Origin: Mya arenaria
Lineage: Eukaryota; Mollusca; Bivalvia; Myida; Myidae
DNA: 64,000 bases
Assembly (NCBI RefSeq): GCF_026914265.1
Contig: NC_069124.1
Span: forward strand, 58,310,589-58,374,588
Direction of reading: 5' to 3'
The notes under the pieces were generated by a model, which made no database searches, had not been told where the DNA came from, and saw nothing but the letters and a program-made list of their open reading frames with translations. How positions within the stretch are numbered: the first letter of the stretch is position 1; each line of letters opens with the position of its first letter. Position numbers and translations under genes: made by a program. This document shows, one piece after another, positions 43,030 through 57,100 of this stretch.

Positions 43030-44240
43030 TAAAACAACATCCACTACTATAGATTGGATATTAGTGTCAGATCCGAGTAATATTTTACAATCTGGAGTTA
43101 TTGAAACAAGTCTCAGTGATCACGTACATTCAATAGATACTTTGAGTGTATATATTTTTTTTAAATCTTTGTCTATGTATTACTTTACTACCTGTGACAT
43201 TGTTGCTTTTATGATCTAATAAACGGACTGTTATACTTTAGCAGTTCCAAAAAGAAAAAGAAAAGAAAAAAAGTTTCAGTGATCACAGCATGAGTTTTGG
43301 AACGCGAAAGGTTTCTAAGTCATTTATCGGATTGCATCATAATAATACAACACGGTCCATGAAAAACAATAGTAAAGAAGACTTTCGCGCAAACTTTTTG
43401 TGACATTGCATCTGAAATTTGGGAACTTTTTAAGAAAACTTTTATGTCAGTTGTTGACAATACGTTGCATTGTATTGCACCAGCAACAACAGCGTACTGA
43501 ACAAAGAACAGAACCATGGATAAATTATGATATCGTAAATGCAATAAAGCAGTGAGACACAGCTTTTGAACAGTAAAGAAAAGTCAGAAGTGATGAAAAT
43601 TATGGTACTTTTAAATCATTACGTAACAAAACACAGTAGTTGATTGATGCATCCAAGAACAGCCTTTTACTGAGACTATGGAAGAGAACAAACATGATTC
43701 CAAGTACCTGCATGTGGTCTAGTCTTAAAAATCTTGGCTTACCTTCTAAGAAAGGATTACTAGTATCTTTTTCAAATTCCAAGATTTGTCTTAATACTGC
43801 TGGTGATATTTGCTTTGATAATAAAACTATTGCCGATTATTATCTTAACTCATTTTATGCCACAGTTGCCTCTAAGCATGTTGAAAAATTGCCAGTTTGT
43901 GTGAATAAGTTTGGAAAATCTTTCACGACAAAATGTTATGCCAATTAAGGTGTGTTGTTAAACAGCTTCTCTTTTTCATTAGTTTCTAAAAATCAGATTT
44001 TGAAATATTTGACTCAGTTAGGTGCTAATAAGGTGCTGTTCTAACGGTCAAAGATTTTGGGTTAAATTCCTTCTTCTTTTCTGTTATTTCCTTCTAAAAA
44101 TAAAGGGAACAATTTGCCGTCTAGCCAGTATAGCACAGACTGAAACATTGCCTGTTTTTAAATCGCTAGTGAAGAATCATTTTAGACAATTTAGCATAAG
44201 TATTTATGGGGATTAAAAGGCTAGAGTTTTAAAGAATTAC
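43030..44240 (+). mobile_element. Internally deleted, broken LINE (non-LTR retrotransposon) remnant
   Basis: The first part reads IDWILVSDPSNILQSGVIE then SLSDH, the C-terminal signature of the AP endonuclease domain. At 43505-43640, TEPWINYDIVNAIK and FKSLRNKTQ resemble the endonuclease-reverse transcriptase linker. At 43650-43930, LWKRTNMI, WSSLKNLGLPSKKG and IADYYLNSFYATV match the pre-RT segment. Soon after, TLPVFKSLVKNHF resembles the ORF's far C-terminus, so the reverse transcriptase core is deleted. Stops interrupt the frame. It is probably a CR1/RTE/Jockey-like element; the clade is not resolved. Confidence 0.65.
43124..43276 (+). mobile_element. Retroposed insert inside the LINE, with poly(A)-like tail
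   Basis: CAGTGATCAC occurs at 43114-43123 and 43277-43286, bracketing a 153-bp segment. The segment carries AATAAACGG and ends in an A-rich (AAAAAGAAAAAG-type) tail. Without it the LINE endonuclease SDH motif is continuous. This looks like a short target-primed insertion, such as a LINE 3' end or a piece of retrocopied mRNA. Confidence 0.7.
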
Positions 44241-44822
44241 CGGTATTTTTTATATAATAAATTGATCATATAATTATTTTTTTCATTTTCTTTTTTAGAT
44301 TTTCAGAATAGGAACTATTTTATTTTAAGCTCGTATGTTATTAGTACATGTTTTGTACTTCATACTGTGATATTCATGAATATTTTAATGTGATAATTAA
44401 ATATTTAAATGCTCAACTTATACATTATAATGAAAAGTAACGGTGATACAACTACTGTTATATTTATTTTAACGCATTAAGACTCACGCTTAATATAGTT
44501 GTGCAATTTCAATTACAGCCATATAATGCTTTAAATTACGCAATGCCTCATGTTTTTCTAACTGTCCATGTAAGTGCATTCCTTACTGAAATAAATTTAT
44601 TCATTTATCTATTAATCAGTTCTGTAACAGTCCGATTTGGGACCAATATATTTTCCGATCGGTTCAAAAGCATTCATTAACTATTTAATATATATCAAGA
44701 GTATTTTAGGTATTAAAATATATAATTTAATTCCAGTTTAGCTCCAGCGTCGAAACGCCGTCGTAAAACCACGTTGCACGGACATCAGCAGGGGTTCCAC
44801 GTGGACTCAACGTGTGAGTTTG

Positions 44823-44888
44823 CATTCGGAACTCATCGGCCATTTTTATCGTTTGTTTTCGATAAAAATGGCCGTTGAGTTCCGAATG
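44823..44888. mobile_element. 66-bp fold-back of the Mutator-like MITE family
   Basis: CATTCGGAACTCATCGGCCA through TTTTTATCG is mirrored by CGATAAAAATGGCCG through GAGTTCCGAATG with only about 8 bp between. The arms match the termini of the element at 29488-29824. It lies 215 bp upstream of the transporter ATG, so within or near its promoter or 5' leader. A short GA repeat follows at about 44897. Confidence 0.8.
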
Positions 44889-45102
44889 AGGATTTTGGAG
44901 AGAGAGAGAGAGAAAATCAGTTGAATGTAACCTTTAACTGGTACCCAACCAGTATTTCCGGTGTAGAAAGAACGGAAACCAGTCATTACACGCGTCAAAA
45001 CAAATACCTGTCAAAAAGATTTTAATCCGATTATTTCAACCATTTCAAAGTGTAACATGTTTTCTGACTATTGCTGAAGCGACACAACTACAAGTGAGAA
45101 GT

Positions 45103-48100
45103 ATGACGGTAGCAGGGGCATCGGCTGGGCCGGGGACGGCTAGTCCTGTCAAGATCATCGCTAATATTTTCATCTCGTTTATTGGCGCTGGCGTTCTTGG
45201 ATTACCATTCGCGTTTAAAGAGGTATTTTTATACTTTTATATACTTTTGATTAAAATTGGATAACGTCATCGATATCCTTAACCAGGAACTCAAAGGGTC
45301 CTTCTTACAGCGTACCATTTGCTCTGCCTACCAGGGTAGTCATTCTAAAATGCCGTCCAGGCTTTTTTTTTTTAATGATGGTTAGCCTGGACGTCATTCA
45401 TAATAAAATTCGTAAACATGTTCAAAATGCCGATCAGAATTTGGTCGCAAATTTATTGAAATTATTCCAATTTAGTCTATTAAAACAAAAAAAGAACATT
45501 TTACCTGTTAAAACTAATCCTTTTTACATCAATTGCACTATATATTATAAAATAATCACGTTCCGAATTGTTAAAACAACATACATTTTCAAACACCATC
45601 GAAATTCAGCAAACACCATTGTTTTTGTTAACGAATGTAGCCGAGAATATCCAAATGCATTTTCTTTTCTCTGCTTAAGGTTACACATGACTATTAGTTA
45701 CTTTAGTACAGCTTAGTACGAGCTGTATAGTGTCATTGGCAGTAGTTTTGTTAAGGCAACATATTGTAAACCTGTAAATTATTCAAAATAAATTAAGAAT
45801 GAAGTGTTTACAAACATTTATTACTTTTGTTAGCATATTGGAACAAGGACATTTAGTTTTTGCAAAATGAATCAAATAGCAATATCATTAAGTTTGTGGA
45901 ATGTTATCATGCAAAGTATGGGAAGAATTTTCATTTGCATGCATGGCATTTTTTTCAGTTCGTATCATTATTTTCTATTCTTGTAATTTACCCCTCATTT
46001 GCGCTCACTTGGATGTCTTTGAACTTTTGTATGCTTAATATTCCTTTGTTTGGTTTCTTTAAAGCCTCCAGATTCTGACACACAACAAAATAACTACTAC
46101 TTGTGGCAAGAGCAATCTCAGGTACCAACTGGTGATTGTACAAGCTCTCTCCTCCCTACCTTTTTCCTACCAGTAGATGAGTAAGTTTTCTGGTGTTCCC
46201 GAGTGAACGACCATTTGTATGTATGTTGACAAAAACCTGCCATGACGGTTTGAAATTCTGCAATAATTTGGAGGTTTTTGATTGCCATCTTTTGACATAA
46301 AAACATTTCTACATTTCTTTCCCCTTTCCCACACGCACCTAGCCTCCCGTCTAAAAACGACCATACATTATAAATATTATATGTGTGCTTTTACTTTGTA
46401 TGACAGAAATTAGAATACTGGGTAAAATTACCGGTTTGCCTTTATAAGCTTTGTTAAATTTTATAGCGTCTCTTTGAACCGCTGGCGCGTTCATGTCACA
46501 AACTGGGCATATGACCTTCTATAAGATGACATTTTAAATGTAAAGTCAGCGGAGATTGCACAAGTGTCCCATAACAACCCGAGGTATATTCTATAAGAGC
46601 ATGAAGGCCAATTCTCACGCAGAGTCCCGGCTTTGTCATGTTTTAACCCCTTAAACACATAAGTGTTACTTTTGTTTACCAATATAGTTCTTTTAAAAAC
46701 ACACACAACAATTCTAACTCTAGTTCTTTTCCTGTAAGCTTGACGATAAAAGCACTCTAGTCGGAAAAAAAGCAAACAACAATGTTCTGTAATTATGTTT
46801 TTCTATCAATTCCTTTAAAAATAGTAATTTCCTGAAGATTCCCTTTAGTTGAGTTTTGTATAGGTTTTCTGATGTGAGGAATAAGGTATTTGTTAATATA
46901 AATATCATCATGAAACATATGTTCTAGCGAAACTATATATATACACATAATAAATTGATAAGTCAGCAAAATCTCTGATAATTGTAAACTTGGATTGTCG
47001 TGTTGAAGTCAAATTTTGATTAATAGGTTACACAATAAAACATTTTGATTCACTTAGTGTAACAATGCTGTTGATATACATTTTTTTTTTAATATTTAGT
47101 CTTATTTTAAATACATGTGTATAATAGTATGCATTGTCCACATTGCCCATAGAATAGTTTGTAAATACATCTTGAATCCTGTATGTGACGATAAATGTTT
47201 TTCAAATTCATTAAGTACAAAAGTGTGGTAACTGATAATGATAGTGTTAGGGGAAGGTAATCCATACTAAAAATACTACTTCAGATTGAAACCTTAAAGT
47301 ATAGTTGTGTGTAACCTTTTTTCTTTTTGGCAGTAAGAAAGCTCCTGTCAACTGAAATCAGGTATTTAAATTACTTTTTTGAAGAAATAGCTTGTGAATT
47401 TGCAAAATGGATATGGTTATTGATAAGAATTTATGTATTTATTGGCAGTCTTAAGCAACAGAATACAAATGAAGACCATTTCATTTCATAGACAGTTTTT
47501 ACATGTTTACGAATTTTGTTGTGAATGACGTTCCAGGCTAACCATCATTAAAAAAAAAAAAGCCTGGACGGCATTTTAGAATGACTACCTACCAGGGTAC
47601 TGTATGACCTGCCTTCACTGCTCAGTGCTCATTTGCAACGGGCATATATCGATCCATCCGGAAAAGTTTAAGTTCATTCAAAAAAGCACTAAAGTCACAT
47701 CATCCAAACACAGAATACAATCCATGTAAAAGCTCTTTTAACAAGAAAACATATATAAACAACAACACCAAGAAGGCAAACTTTACCATGTCCTCAGAAG
47801 AAACATCGTATAATGTCCACCGAAGCCAATGAAAATGCATACCAAACATATGTACATCCTGCTATCCACCTAGAGTTGGAATCCCTTCAAAGCCGCAGAA
47901 ACGTTGCCAAGGTGACTATACTCAACATGATCATCAATAACCATAGCAACATCTGCCCGTCCCCTCACTTAGAGAATCATTAAACTCCACAAGGGGTAAC
48001 ACCAGCAATTTATCCAGCTGTTTGCTAGGATATCACCTTATCTACACAGCTTCAATCAACCATCTACCAGTTCCTCTCAGCCCTTGTGAAACTTGAATCA

Positions 48101-51100
48101 TATGAAATTTTCTGTGTCTGTTTTTAATTATTTCTTTTAACCAACATGAAAAATTTGAATGTATTAAATGTTAAAAGCTTTGACTCCTGGGTGCGCTATG
48201 CCTAGAGTAACATATGATACAACCCCAATTAAAAGGCCATATAGTCAAAATTATTTCACTTATCTGGCTTTTTCAGATTTATCAATCTTTAATTAAGGTT
48301 CGAGGCAGTTTGCCTTTCAATCATGGTGATATCATTTTTCATTCTGGGCTGTAACTTTGTTCTTTTTGAATTTTTTATTAATGGTCCGTCATTGAAACAA
48401 AATAGTATTTTATTTTATTTCCAGCAAAAGATTTCCTTGTGTTGAGGCTCCACCACTAAGCTATTAGGTCTATTATGTTTTTAATATTTAGTTTAAACTT
48501 TATTTTAAACTTTGTCCATCTTTTTCAGGCTGGTATTATTGAAGGTTCTGTCGTCATGATCTTAGTAGGACTAGTGAGGTAATATTATGTATTTTACTCG
48601 ACACATAATTATAATGCACCAGTCAATTGTAACCACAGCCCCCCCAGGTCCGGGGGTATACCGGGGATAGCCGGGGAAATGGGCCGTGTTTTTACCTTTC
48701 AGGTGGCCCCGCAGTGCTGGGTGAATGCGGTGGTTTTGTCTTCGTGCAAAAAATAGCGGGGAATTTGCCTAACCAAGGCTCCCTAGGGTGCGGGGGCATT
48801 TGGCGGGGATTTGACCATCAGTTCGTCACCGTAGGGGGGAGATTTTACCCGGGGTTGGCTGGACCAAAAGTCAAAGTCCCCGCTATTCCCCGGACCTGGG
48901 GGGGCCGTGGTTACAATTGACTGGTGCATAATAATGTACATGTATGTTTGTTGCTAGAAAACCTTATTTATGTAACTCATCCTTGCATCATCACATTAAA
49001 TAGATCATACCTTTACTTGGTTAAGTTACTCAATTGTTTTGCCCGAAGTACAAGCACTTCATACACATCAGATTAGAAATTTAGCTAAAGAGTTGCGGAA
49101 GAGTGCTGTACCCTGTCCTTTTTTGTGATACCCTTCTGCCTTCATAACCATTTTTATATGAAAATAATGCATTTGTATAAAAAACCCAGTATGGTACAGA
49201 TGAAAATTATTGGACATTTGTAAACTTTTTCTGATGTCTCCCATTTGATCCATTTCTAGTGTGAAGGCCATGCTATTGCTGATAGAGTGCAAATACCGCA
49301 TTCTTGAGAAACACAAGCCCCCAACGAAGAAAATAACAGAGAATGGGTCAGTGGACAGCACATTTGACCATGCACCAGAGTCTGAAAATCTCATTGAGGG
49401 CGAGGAAAACACTGTCCTTGATCTGGAGATGGAGAAATCATCGGTGAGTGATCTCTCTGACAAATATTCTAAATAAGTACCTGTATAAGGGTTCTGGTAT
49501 GTGAGTGAAGAGTCACACAAAATGTTGAGTACCGTTAAATATTGTAAATACTTATGGCTGGTACATGTACGACAGTCATGCAAAAATATTGTGTTGTAAA
49601 ATGTTCCACTACTTTGAACAGCCAATGAAAGTATAATTTACCAAAAAGTATACAAATAATTATGTTCTGTTCAGTACTTTTATGACACGAACTGCAATAT
49701 GAAAAGGATGTTTAACTTTTGGACCTATAACATTATAGCATTTTTTTTTATTTTTTATTTTTTATTTTTATTTTCTCTGGTATAGAATTATGAATTATAG
49801 AATAAACAGAAATAATAATTATTATTTGTGTTAAGATCTGCCTGCTGGTTATCTTAATAATGAGTGTATTCATTTGTAAATATAATGGAAACAATGGTTT
49901 ACATGTATATAAGATGATATCACTTTTAAAGTTACATAACTGAGTCAAAATGACAAGGGGAATAAAACCAACACATTTTCTTTTCCTTCCAAAGGACTGA
50001 ACAACTTGTATTGGTACGGGTTTGTTCCCTTCCAGCAAATTGACTGATTGTCAAACTTAAATGCAAAATTGTTTTTGAATATTATCCTGCATGTATTCTC
50101 CATTTGCTGGCATGACGTTACTAATTACTTTGATGTTTCTGTTAACAAGTTTCATGTGTTTTTAATTTTTTAGAGTTTCAGTTTCTTCTGTAGAAGGAGG
50201 TGTCGACATCCTTCTGTAAAATATTTTACATTTTCACCATGGAATTATTATAGGAATCTGACTTGCATACATAATAACTTAGTTAGAACTTGAACTTAAA
50301 AATGATTTTATGTCTTTAACTTCTGTAACATCTGCTGATTATTGACAGTTGTGACTTATGATAAAATCTTTACCTTTGGATTATATTATGCAGATCAGAT
50401 ATGTGGGATGTTATAATTTGTTCATGTAAGGGATAAAACATGGTTTCCCCTAGCCTTTTACTCGCAGCTCTTTATGTTTTTTAAGTGAATTTGTCCCGTT
50501 ATACTGCTAAATCACAAGATTAAAGAACGTCTCTTTTATCTTGATGTTCAGTTCTTGCATTGAAATTGCCCTGACCACTTTTCACACATATAAATTCAAA
50601 TATAAGATCAATAAATGCCTATTCTTTAATATGTTTTGCATTCTGAAGACAAAGTCACAATTATATACACATAGATTTATAATAAGGAATTTCAAGCTTC
50701 TTTACAAAGTTTGAAATCATGTGGCTTGTGTATAACTATTGGTACGACTCATTTTGGGGTCAACTGTGGAACGTAAATACCCAATTCTGCTAGTTTCTTA
50801 CTACATCATTCATGTACCTTAAGTAGAACAGGAACAGCATGTGTCATAGATATAAGTGGGAACAATAGTTAACCTTTCTCCCTGGTAACAGATAATGGCC
50901 AGTTGTTTAAGAACTTTGTTTAAGTAAATAAGACAAGTGCAGCTGAAACAGTTGCATTTACTCTTGTTAGATATACAGCAAAAGTGTATCCATAAATCTT
51001 CCATGGCAGAAGAGATTTAAAAGTTATCAATGATGGCCTTAACAGTGTTGTTAACTTAAACAAAGTTCTGAGCAATCAGCCCAATGTGTTTGTGTGTAAA

Positions 51101-54100
51101 AGTTGGGTAATTTTCAATGTTTATTAAAAATGTATGTTTTAGAAACAGAAGTTGAGTGTTTGTAATGGGTTCGCTTCGAATTTTGCCATGCAAAAACTTT
51201 AATGATGGCTATAACCTTCAATGTTTTCAAGCTATTTACATGAAGCTTTGTTACATGATCACTTTATCGATGCAAGCATGTGTTGCAAGTTCAATAACTC
51301 TGTGGTAAATTCTTGTCCTGTTATGCTCCTTGATAGATTGAGAAATATGGGCCATTGTTGGCATCTGTTTGCAGTGCTTTTGTAATCTGATTCGTTTTTA
51401 ATTCCTTACATGCACACCGTACATATAATTTCATTCAGATGAATTGTATGCACAACCTCAAGTGTTTATATCTAAAGTTTGCATAATTGTGTCCATATTT
51501 CATTGATTACATATTTTATTTATTTTACTCTTTATATTCTTGAAAAGAACTCTTTTACAATTTATGTTTTAAAGAAGATACCCATGAAAAACATGTAAAT
51601 GCTTTATCAATTTTGTATATATATTTTTCAGTCTTCAAAAGAACCTGCCAATTCTGAAATTAGTTATGGAGATGTTGGTAAGAAGTGTTAGGAATACTTT
51701 GATTGATATATACCTGTAATTGTTTCACAATTGGATGACATACCTTTAGTATTCTATTAGTAAATTAGATTATAGATATTTTCTATAAAACTTGTATGAC
51801 AGTACATGGTGTAATACATTCAAAACTCCAGTAAAAATGGATTACCAATGTTAGTACAAGGGAACCGGAGCTGAGCAAACAGATGATAGATCATCTACCA
51901 CAAAAAAAAACAAAAATGTATTGACAAGCCTAAAGCAAAATACTATGGACCTCCTATTTCTTTTGTACCAACATTAAAAATGTACATGAACTTACCCCAT
52001 CATCCATCGAAAGCAGTGAAACTAAACTCTCTGAGCCCAGAGCAGGATATCTTCATTTAATTTAACCATTACGGTATATATTTTACAACGATTATGAAGA
52101 AAGTTATGATAACTTACTTATACTAAGTCACTCTTGTTGGCACAATATCTTTATTTGAATGTATTCGCACATGTTTGATGATTCCTTACATGGACATAAT
52201 TATGCTGTTACAGGGAACCAGGCTATAGGACCCACAGGAAGGTTACTAGTAGACCTTGCCATCGTTGTATCTCAAGTCGGTAGGTGATGCTCTTATTAAC
52301 AGGTTGGTTTGTGGTGCCAACTGGGTAAAAATTAATAACTTCCATCTACATTTTTGAAAGTGTGACATTAGGCCTGTTTTGGTCTTATTTGTTTTTTTGC
52401 TTTTGTGTGATACAAGAAAAAAAAGTATTGGCATTTACTTTAAGCGCCTCTATAGTCGTGAAGTGAAGACATATGTTATTAGTCATATGAAGTATTGTAC
52501 CATTGTTCCCGACTTTGTATTGTACCAATATACCTTTTGCTCATAACATTTTGTTAATTGGCAACTTTGCAGGTTTCTGCTGTGCTTACATCATCTTCAT
52601 CACTGAGAATCTGTCGGACTATCTGCCACATGTCACCATGTAAGTCCAAAGTGTATTACCTTGTGTTGCATCAGTAAAGAATACTATTGCATTAGCACTT
52701 AATTATGACAATTATGCTGCCAGGTAAGGTTCATGTAAAAATACCTACTGAGCATACATACAAATTATGACAGAAAAAATTATATTTATTGATTATCATT
52801 TAGGATAAATGTTATGGAAATGGAAATTCATAATATAATTTTTGTTTCGTAATTTTTCTGTAGTATTTGTGAATATCTAAGATTTTATCAACATGTGACA
52901 TATGGTTCACATATGAAGGCAACTCAATTGAATGAATGTTATGATTGGTATTCCATTTACCGGTACTCCTGTTTTTTTATCAACATTCATTGTATGCAGT
53001 CTTCATCGTAACTGGGTTGCCCGAAGCCCGGGAGAAGTAAATACTGTTTCGGGCAAGTCAAAATTCCCATTTGATTGCCCGAACGAGCAAGTGCATTTTT
53101 TCGGAATTTAGGTACCTCTGTTTTTATAATTTCTTCAGCAACAATTCACAAATCCTGATTGAATGTTATTATTATATTGAAATATTGGCTTTCATTCATT
53201 TAGGCATGAATTGGTTATTTTGGGCAAGTAAAACTGTTTTTGGGCAAGTAAAACTGTTTTTGGGCAAGTGGTTTTCTTAAATTACTTGCCTGAAAGGACA
53301 AGTGCTGAAAAATAATTAAGGCAAAGACTGTGTATGATTAATTTAAAAGGTTCTTGTGTTGACTAAAACTGTTCAAGCATTGCATTCATTTATGTGTTTT
53401 AACAATGTAATATAATGTTTCAAGAAATGTGGAAAGTCTTGCTATTAAAGATGCACTTTTACTCCCAAATAAGATTTACCACAATTAATACAATGGTTTT
53501 AATATATCAAAAAGGATAAATAAATGTCGACAATAATGGTTCTTATGAATGATAATGGGTTTAATTTGAAAGGAGACTATAGTAGACTACAGGTTTTGCA
53601 GTCAAAATTTATGTTTGTTAATAAAAACTTATACATGTCACATGTATGTATTCATTTTGAATTTAAGAGTGTCACTTTAAGAAAATATGCCCAAACAATG
53701 CATTTATATCTTACATATTTGTCAATTATACTGGGAAGCCAATCAACAAAGCTAAAACAATTTATAATTATTATTATATGATTATTTGATCACTTGCTTT
53801 TATATTTTGACCTTCAAAAACTTATTTACTAAAAATATTGACATTTTTCTTCTTTTTTCCCCTGCAGGCCTGTATGGCTGCTGATCCTTCTGCCCCCGCT
53901 GTGTATTCTCAACCTAGCCCGTCATCTTGGTGGTCTCGCTGTCACCAGGTACATTGTTTCAAGTATTTGTGTTTCCAAGAATGATATTCTAAGTTATGAC
54001 ATTTTCTATCTTGACCATTATGGATCCTTATGAGTTATGAATGTTTGTTTTTTGATTAAATCAAAAACCAGTTCTTTTGTCAATCCTTGTCTTTAACCAT

Positions 54101-57100
54101 GCACTGGTTATTATGCATGAAATCTAACTTGAGATATAACTACTTAAAAACTTTACCTGCCTAATTAACGTTCGGATTTGAATTATGTCTCCATTTATTG
54201 GTTACATTTTCATCCCTATTTGGACCATTTTATAACTTTCCTTCTCCACTTTTCAGCTTGCTTGCCCAGTGTTCCAATTTGTTTGCATTTGTGGTCGTCC
54301 TCTGGTTTGATTTTGATCACCTTCACAATATAGAGTAAGTTCTTCTTCACTTCACTTTCAAATTTGTTTTCAACGAAAAATCAAGATTAAGACTATATTC
54401 AATATCATTCTTTTTCTTGTCCATGGACAAGCCTCAGTCAGTGATTCCATTCAGTCTATTGGATAGTTATTTTACAGTTCAATTAAAACTTATAATGTGG
54501 ATTCATAATTGTGCTAGGGGGGTTCGGGGCCATGCACCCTTGGAAAATTCTGAAAACCATGGTGCAATCTGGTGCATTCTGGGCGTTCTGAGTTGCTTTA
54601 TTTAGTACTGGAGAATGGACAGTTATGGGATTATATAGTCAAGTATGCATACTGCAACTTTGGCTAATTATTTCGATTTTTTTGGTCAGAATCCTGTGGA
54701 TTTATCGTACGCACTTAAAAGGCAGCTAGGCGCCTGTCTGTGAATAAAAGCATGCAAATGGTTTTGTATGTGCTTTTATGGATTCAATATTCTGACAACC
54801 ATACTTATGTAATAGCAGATGCGAAGATTATGGAATCTGAAGTTTACATAATAATGCATAAATATATTTATCATACTTTATTATCAATATTTGATATGTT
54901 TAATATTCTTTCAGAGTTCATCCCAGAAAAGTCAAAATCAGTGGGCTGCCGTTTTTCTTGGCAATATCTATATACTGTTATGAGGTGAGAAGAGGTTTAT
55001 CGTATGATCAAGAAAATCAATTAATAACAAAAGGTGCTTTTACATGTCTTTGAAGTCGTCTCAACATATGATTTTAGTCAGCTTTGTAGGTTATATCTTG
55101 TTGTTTTTTAAAGTTTAATTATTGTCTTCATGTTGCCAGTGTCTACATCATTGTACAATTATTATTTGTTAAACTTGTGAAAATGACTGTGATACTTACT
55201 TCCCTATGGAGGATCACACTTATATCCTAGCAATTTACCATAAACCTGTTAAGATATACATGTTTATAATGACAATAAACATGGAAGTATTTAGTAATAC
55301 GTCTTCTTCATGTTTCAGGGAGCAGGAATGATTTTGTCGCTTGAATCCTCTTTAGCAGAACAAGTTAGACATAAATTTAAAAAGTGAGTGAGCAGGCAGT
55401 GTGATTCTTACACAATTAATGATATAAAAAAGATTAAGTTGCTTGGTTACCAATTCTAATTTATAGTGTTCAACTGTAAATGTAAAATAAGGTGGTGGTA
55501 GTTTTTTCCTATTGCTCATAATTGACCTTCATTTATACTTGACCTTCCACCATACTTGACCTTCATCCAGGTTGGACATTCCTTCAGACTTGGCCTTCAT
55601 TTGTACTTGACCAAATTTCATACTTGTCCTACTTTAATACATGATTTTCATTCAGATTTGACCTTAATTCATCCTTGACCTACATTCAGACTTGACCTTC
55701 ATTCATACTTGACCTACATTCATTCTTGACCAACATTTATACTTGACCTACATGTTTCCATTTACTTTCAGGTATTTTGTGACCACCATGTTTGTAGTAA
55801 CTACCATGTATGTCTCATTTGGAAGCTGTGGTTATGCTGTAAGTTTGGTTTCTTACACATCTTAAACTATAATAACATGCAGTATTGCAAGATAGTAATT
55901 GGCATTTAGCATAACTATACTGGCTTTTGTGTTTCGAGTATTTTCTCAAGTATTGTAAGATGGTGCTGTTTAAAGCAGAGGTGGCCGTATCAACAAGAAA
56001 TGATGAAAGCTATTGTTTGATCTATATCTATATAATATTTATGTGCTTCTATTCATAAAAACTTTGAGAACACCTTGTTTAAAAATATCAAATGTTTTCG
56101 AGAAATTCAACTTTTTATCCCATTTTTATTTTTTTGATTTGATTTAGCAGGTTTACTTGAGAAAGGGTCAAATTGATCTTTGCTACCTGTTTTTTTCCAT
56201 ATATATGTATTTATGCCTTTAATTGTAGAAAGTATAAATCTTTTGTTTTGATTTTCAGTCCTTTGGATCAGAAACTAACCAGATTATTACATTGAATTTA
56301 CCTAAAGGTAAGTACTGGTAGATTTCTGATCATAAGTAATCTTCTTAAATTTCTCTAAAAAGCTATCTAAATATCTGAGGTCAATGCATAATGGTATCAT
56401 GAAAATTAAATTCCAAGTTTTTTTGCACCTGAATATGTTTGTTTTTAATGTTTTCAGGAGAATCTATAGACTTCGCAATGATCGTGAAATCCTGTTTGTG
56501 TTTAGCCCTATACTTCACATACCCAGGTATGCATATTTTAATTTTCTAACTATGTATATGTTATGTTAAATGAAATATTTGTTGATGAGATGATAATTAT
56601 GCAGTGTGTGTATACCATGTGATAAATTGCGACATTAATACTACGTCAAAAGGCAATATATTGCTTTTAATGAAGACTTTAAACAAAGATAACTTTACTA
56701 TTTCTTTACCATTTTAAATGAAACAAAGCACAGTCTTCGCCGCTTATATAGCCCCGCCTTTGGTATTTTACCAGATTCTGATTGAAAGTTTAGTTTTTGA
56801 AAACACAATGAAAAACCTTTTCACAAAACAGCTGCCTGATCGAGCACTGTGAAAACATTATTTTGGAAACAGGTTTGTCGAGTTGTTTGGTGAAACTAAT
56901 CACTTTATCAAACTCAGGCAATAAAAAGAAGCTTTTTTAAGCGGCATAGACTGCCCTTTGTTTCATTTAAAATGGTAAAGAAAAAGTAATGTTATTTTTG
57001 TTTTAAGCAAAATGTTGCCTTCCAACATAGCATATATGATGTAATTTATCACATGGTATACACAACCTGATATCCACTTCCTTGGCTGAGACCATCATGT

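Noticed and set aside
45375-46078. Open frames of 113 and 72 codons as a transposase
   Set aside because: They lie within the 2.25-kb element but have no DDE, zinc-finger or hAT motif I can recognise and are AT-driven.
48714-48920. 68-codon glycine-rich frame
   Set aside because: It lies within the GC-rich fold-back MITE; composition alone explains the open frame.
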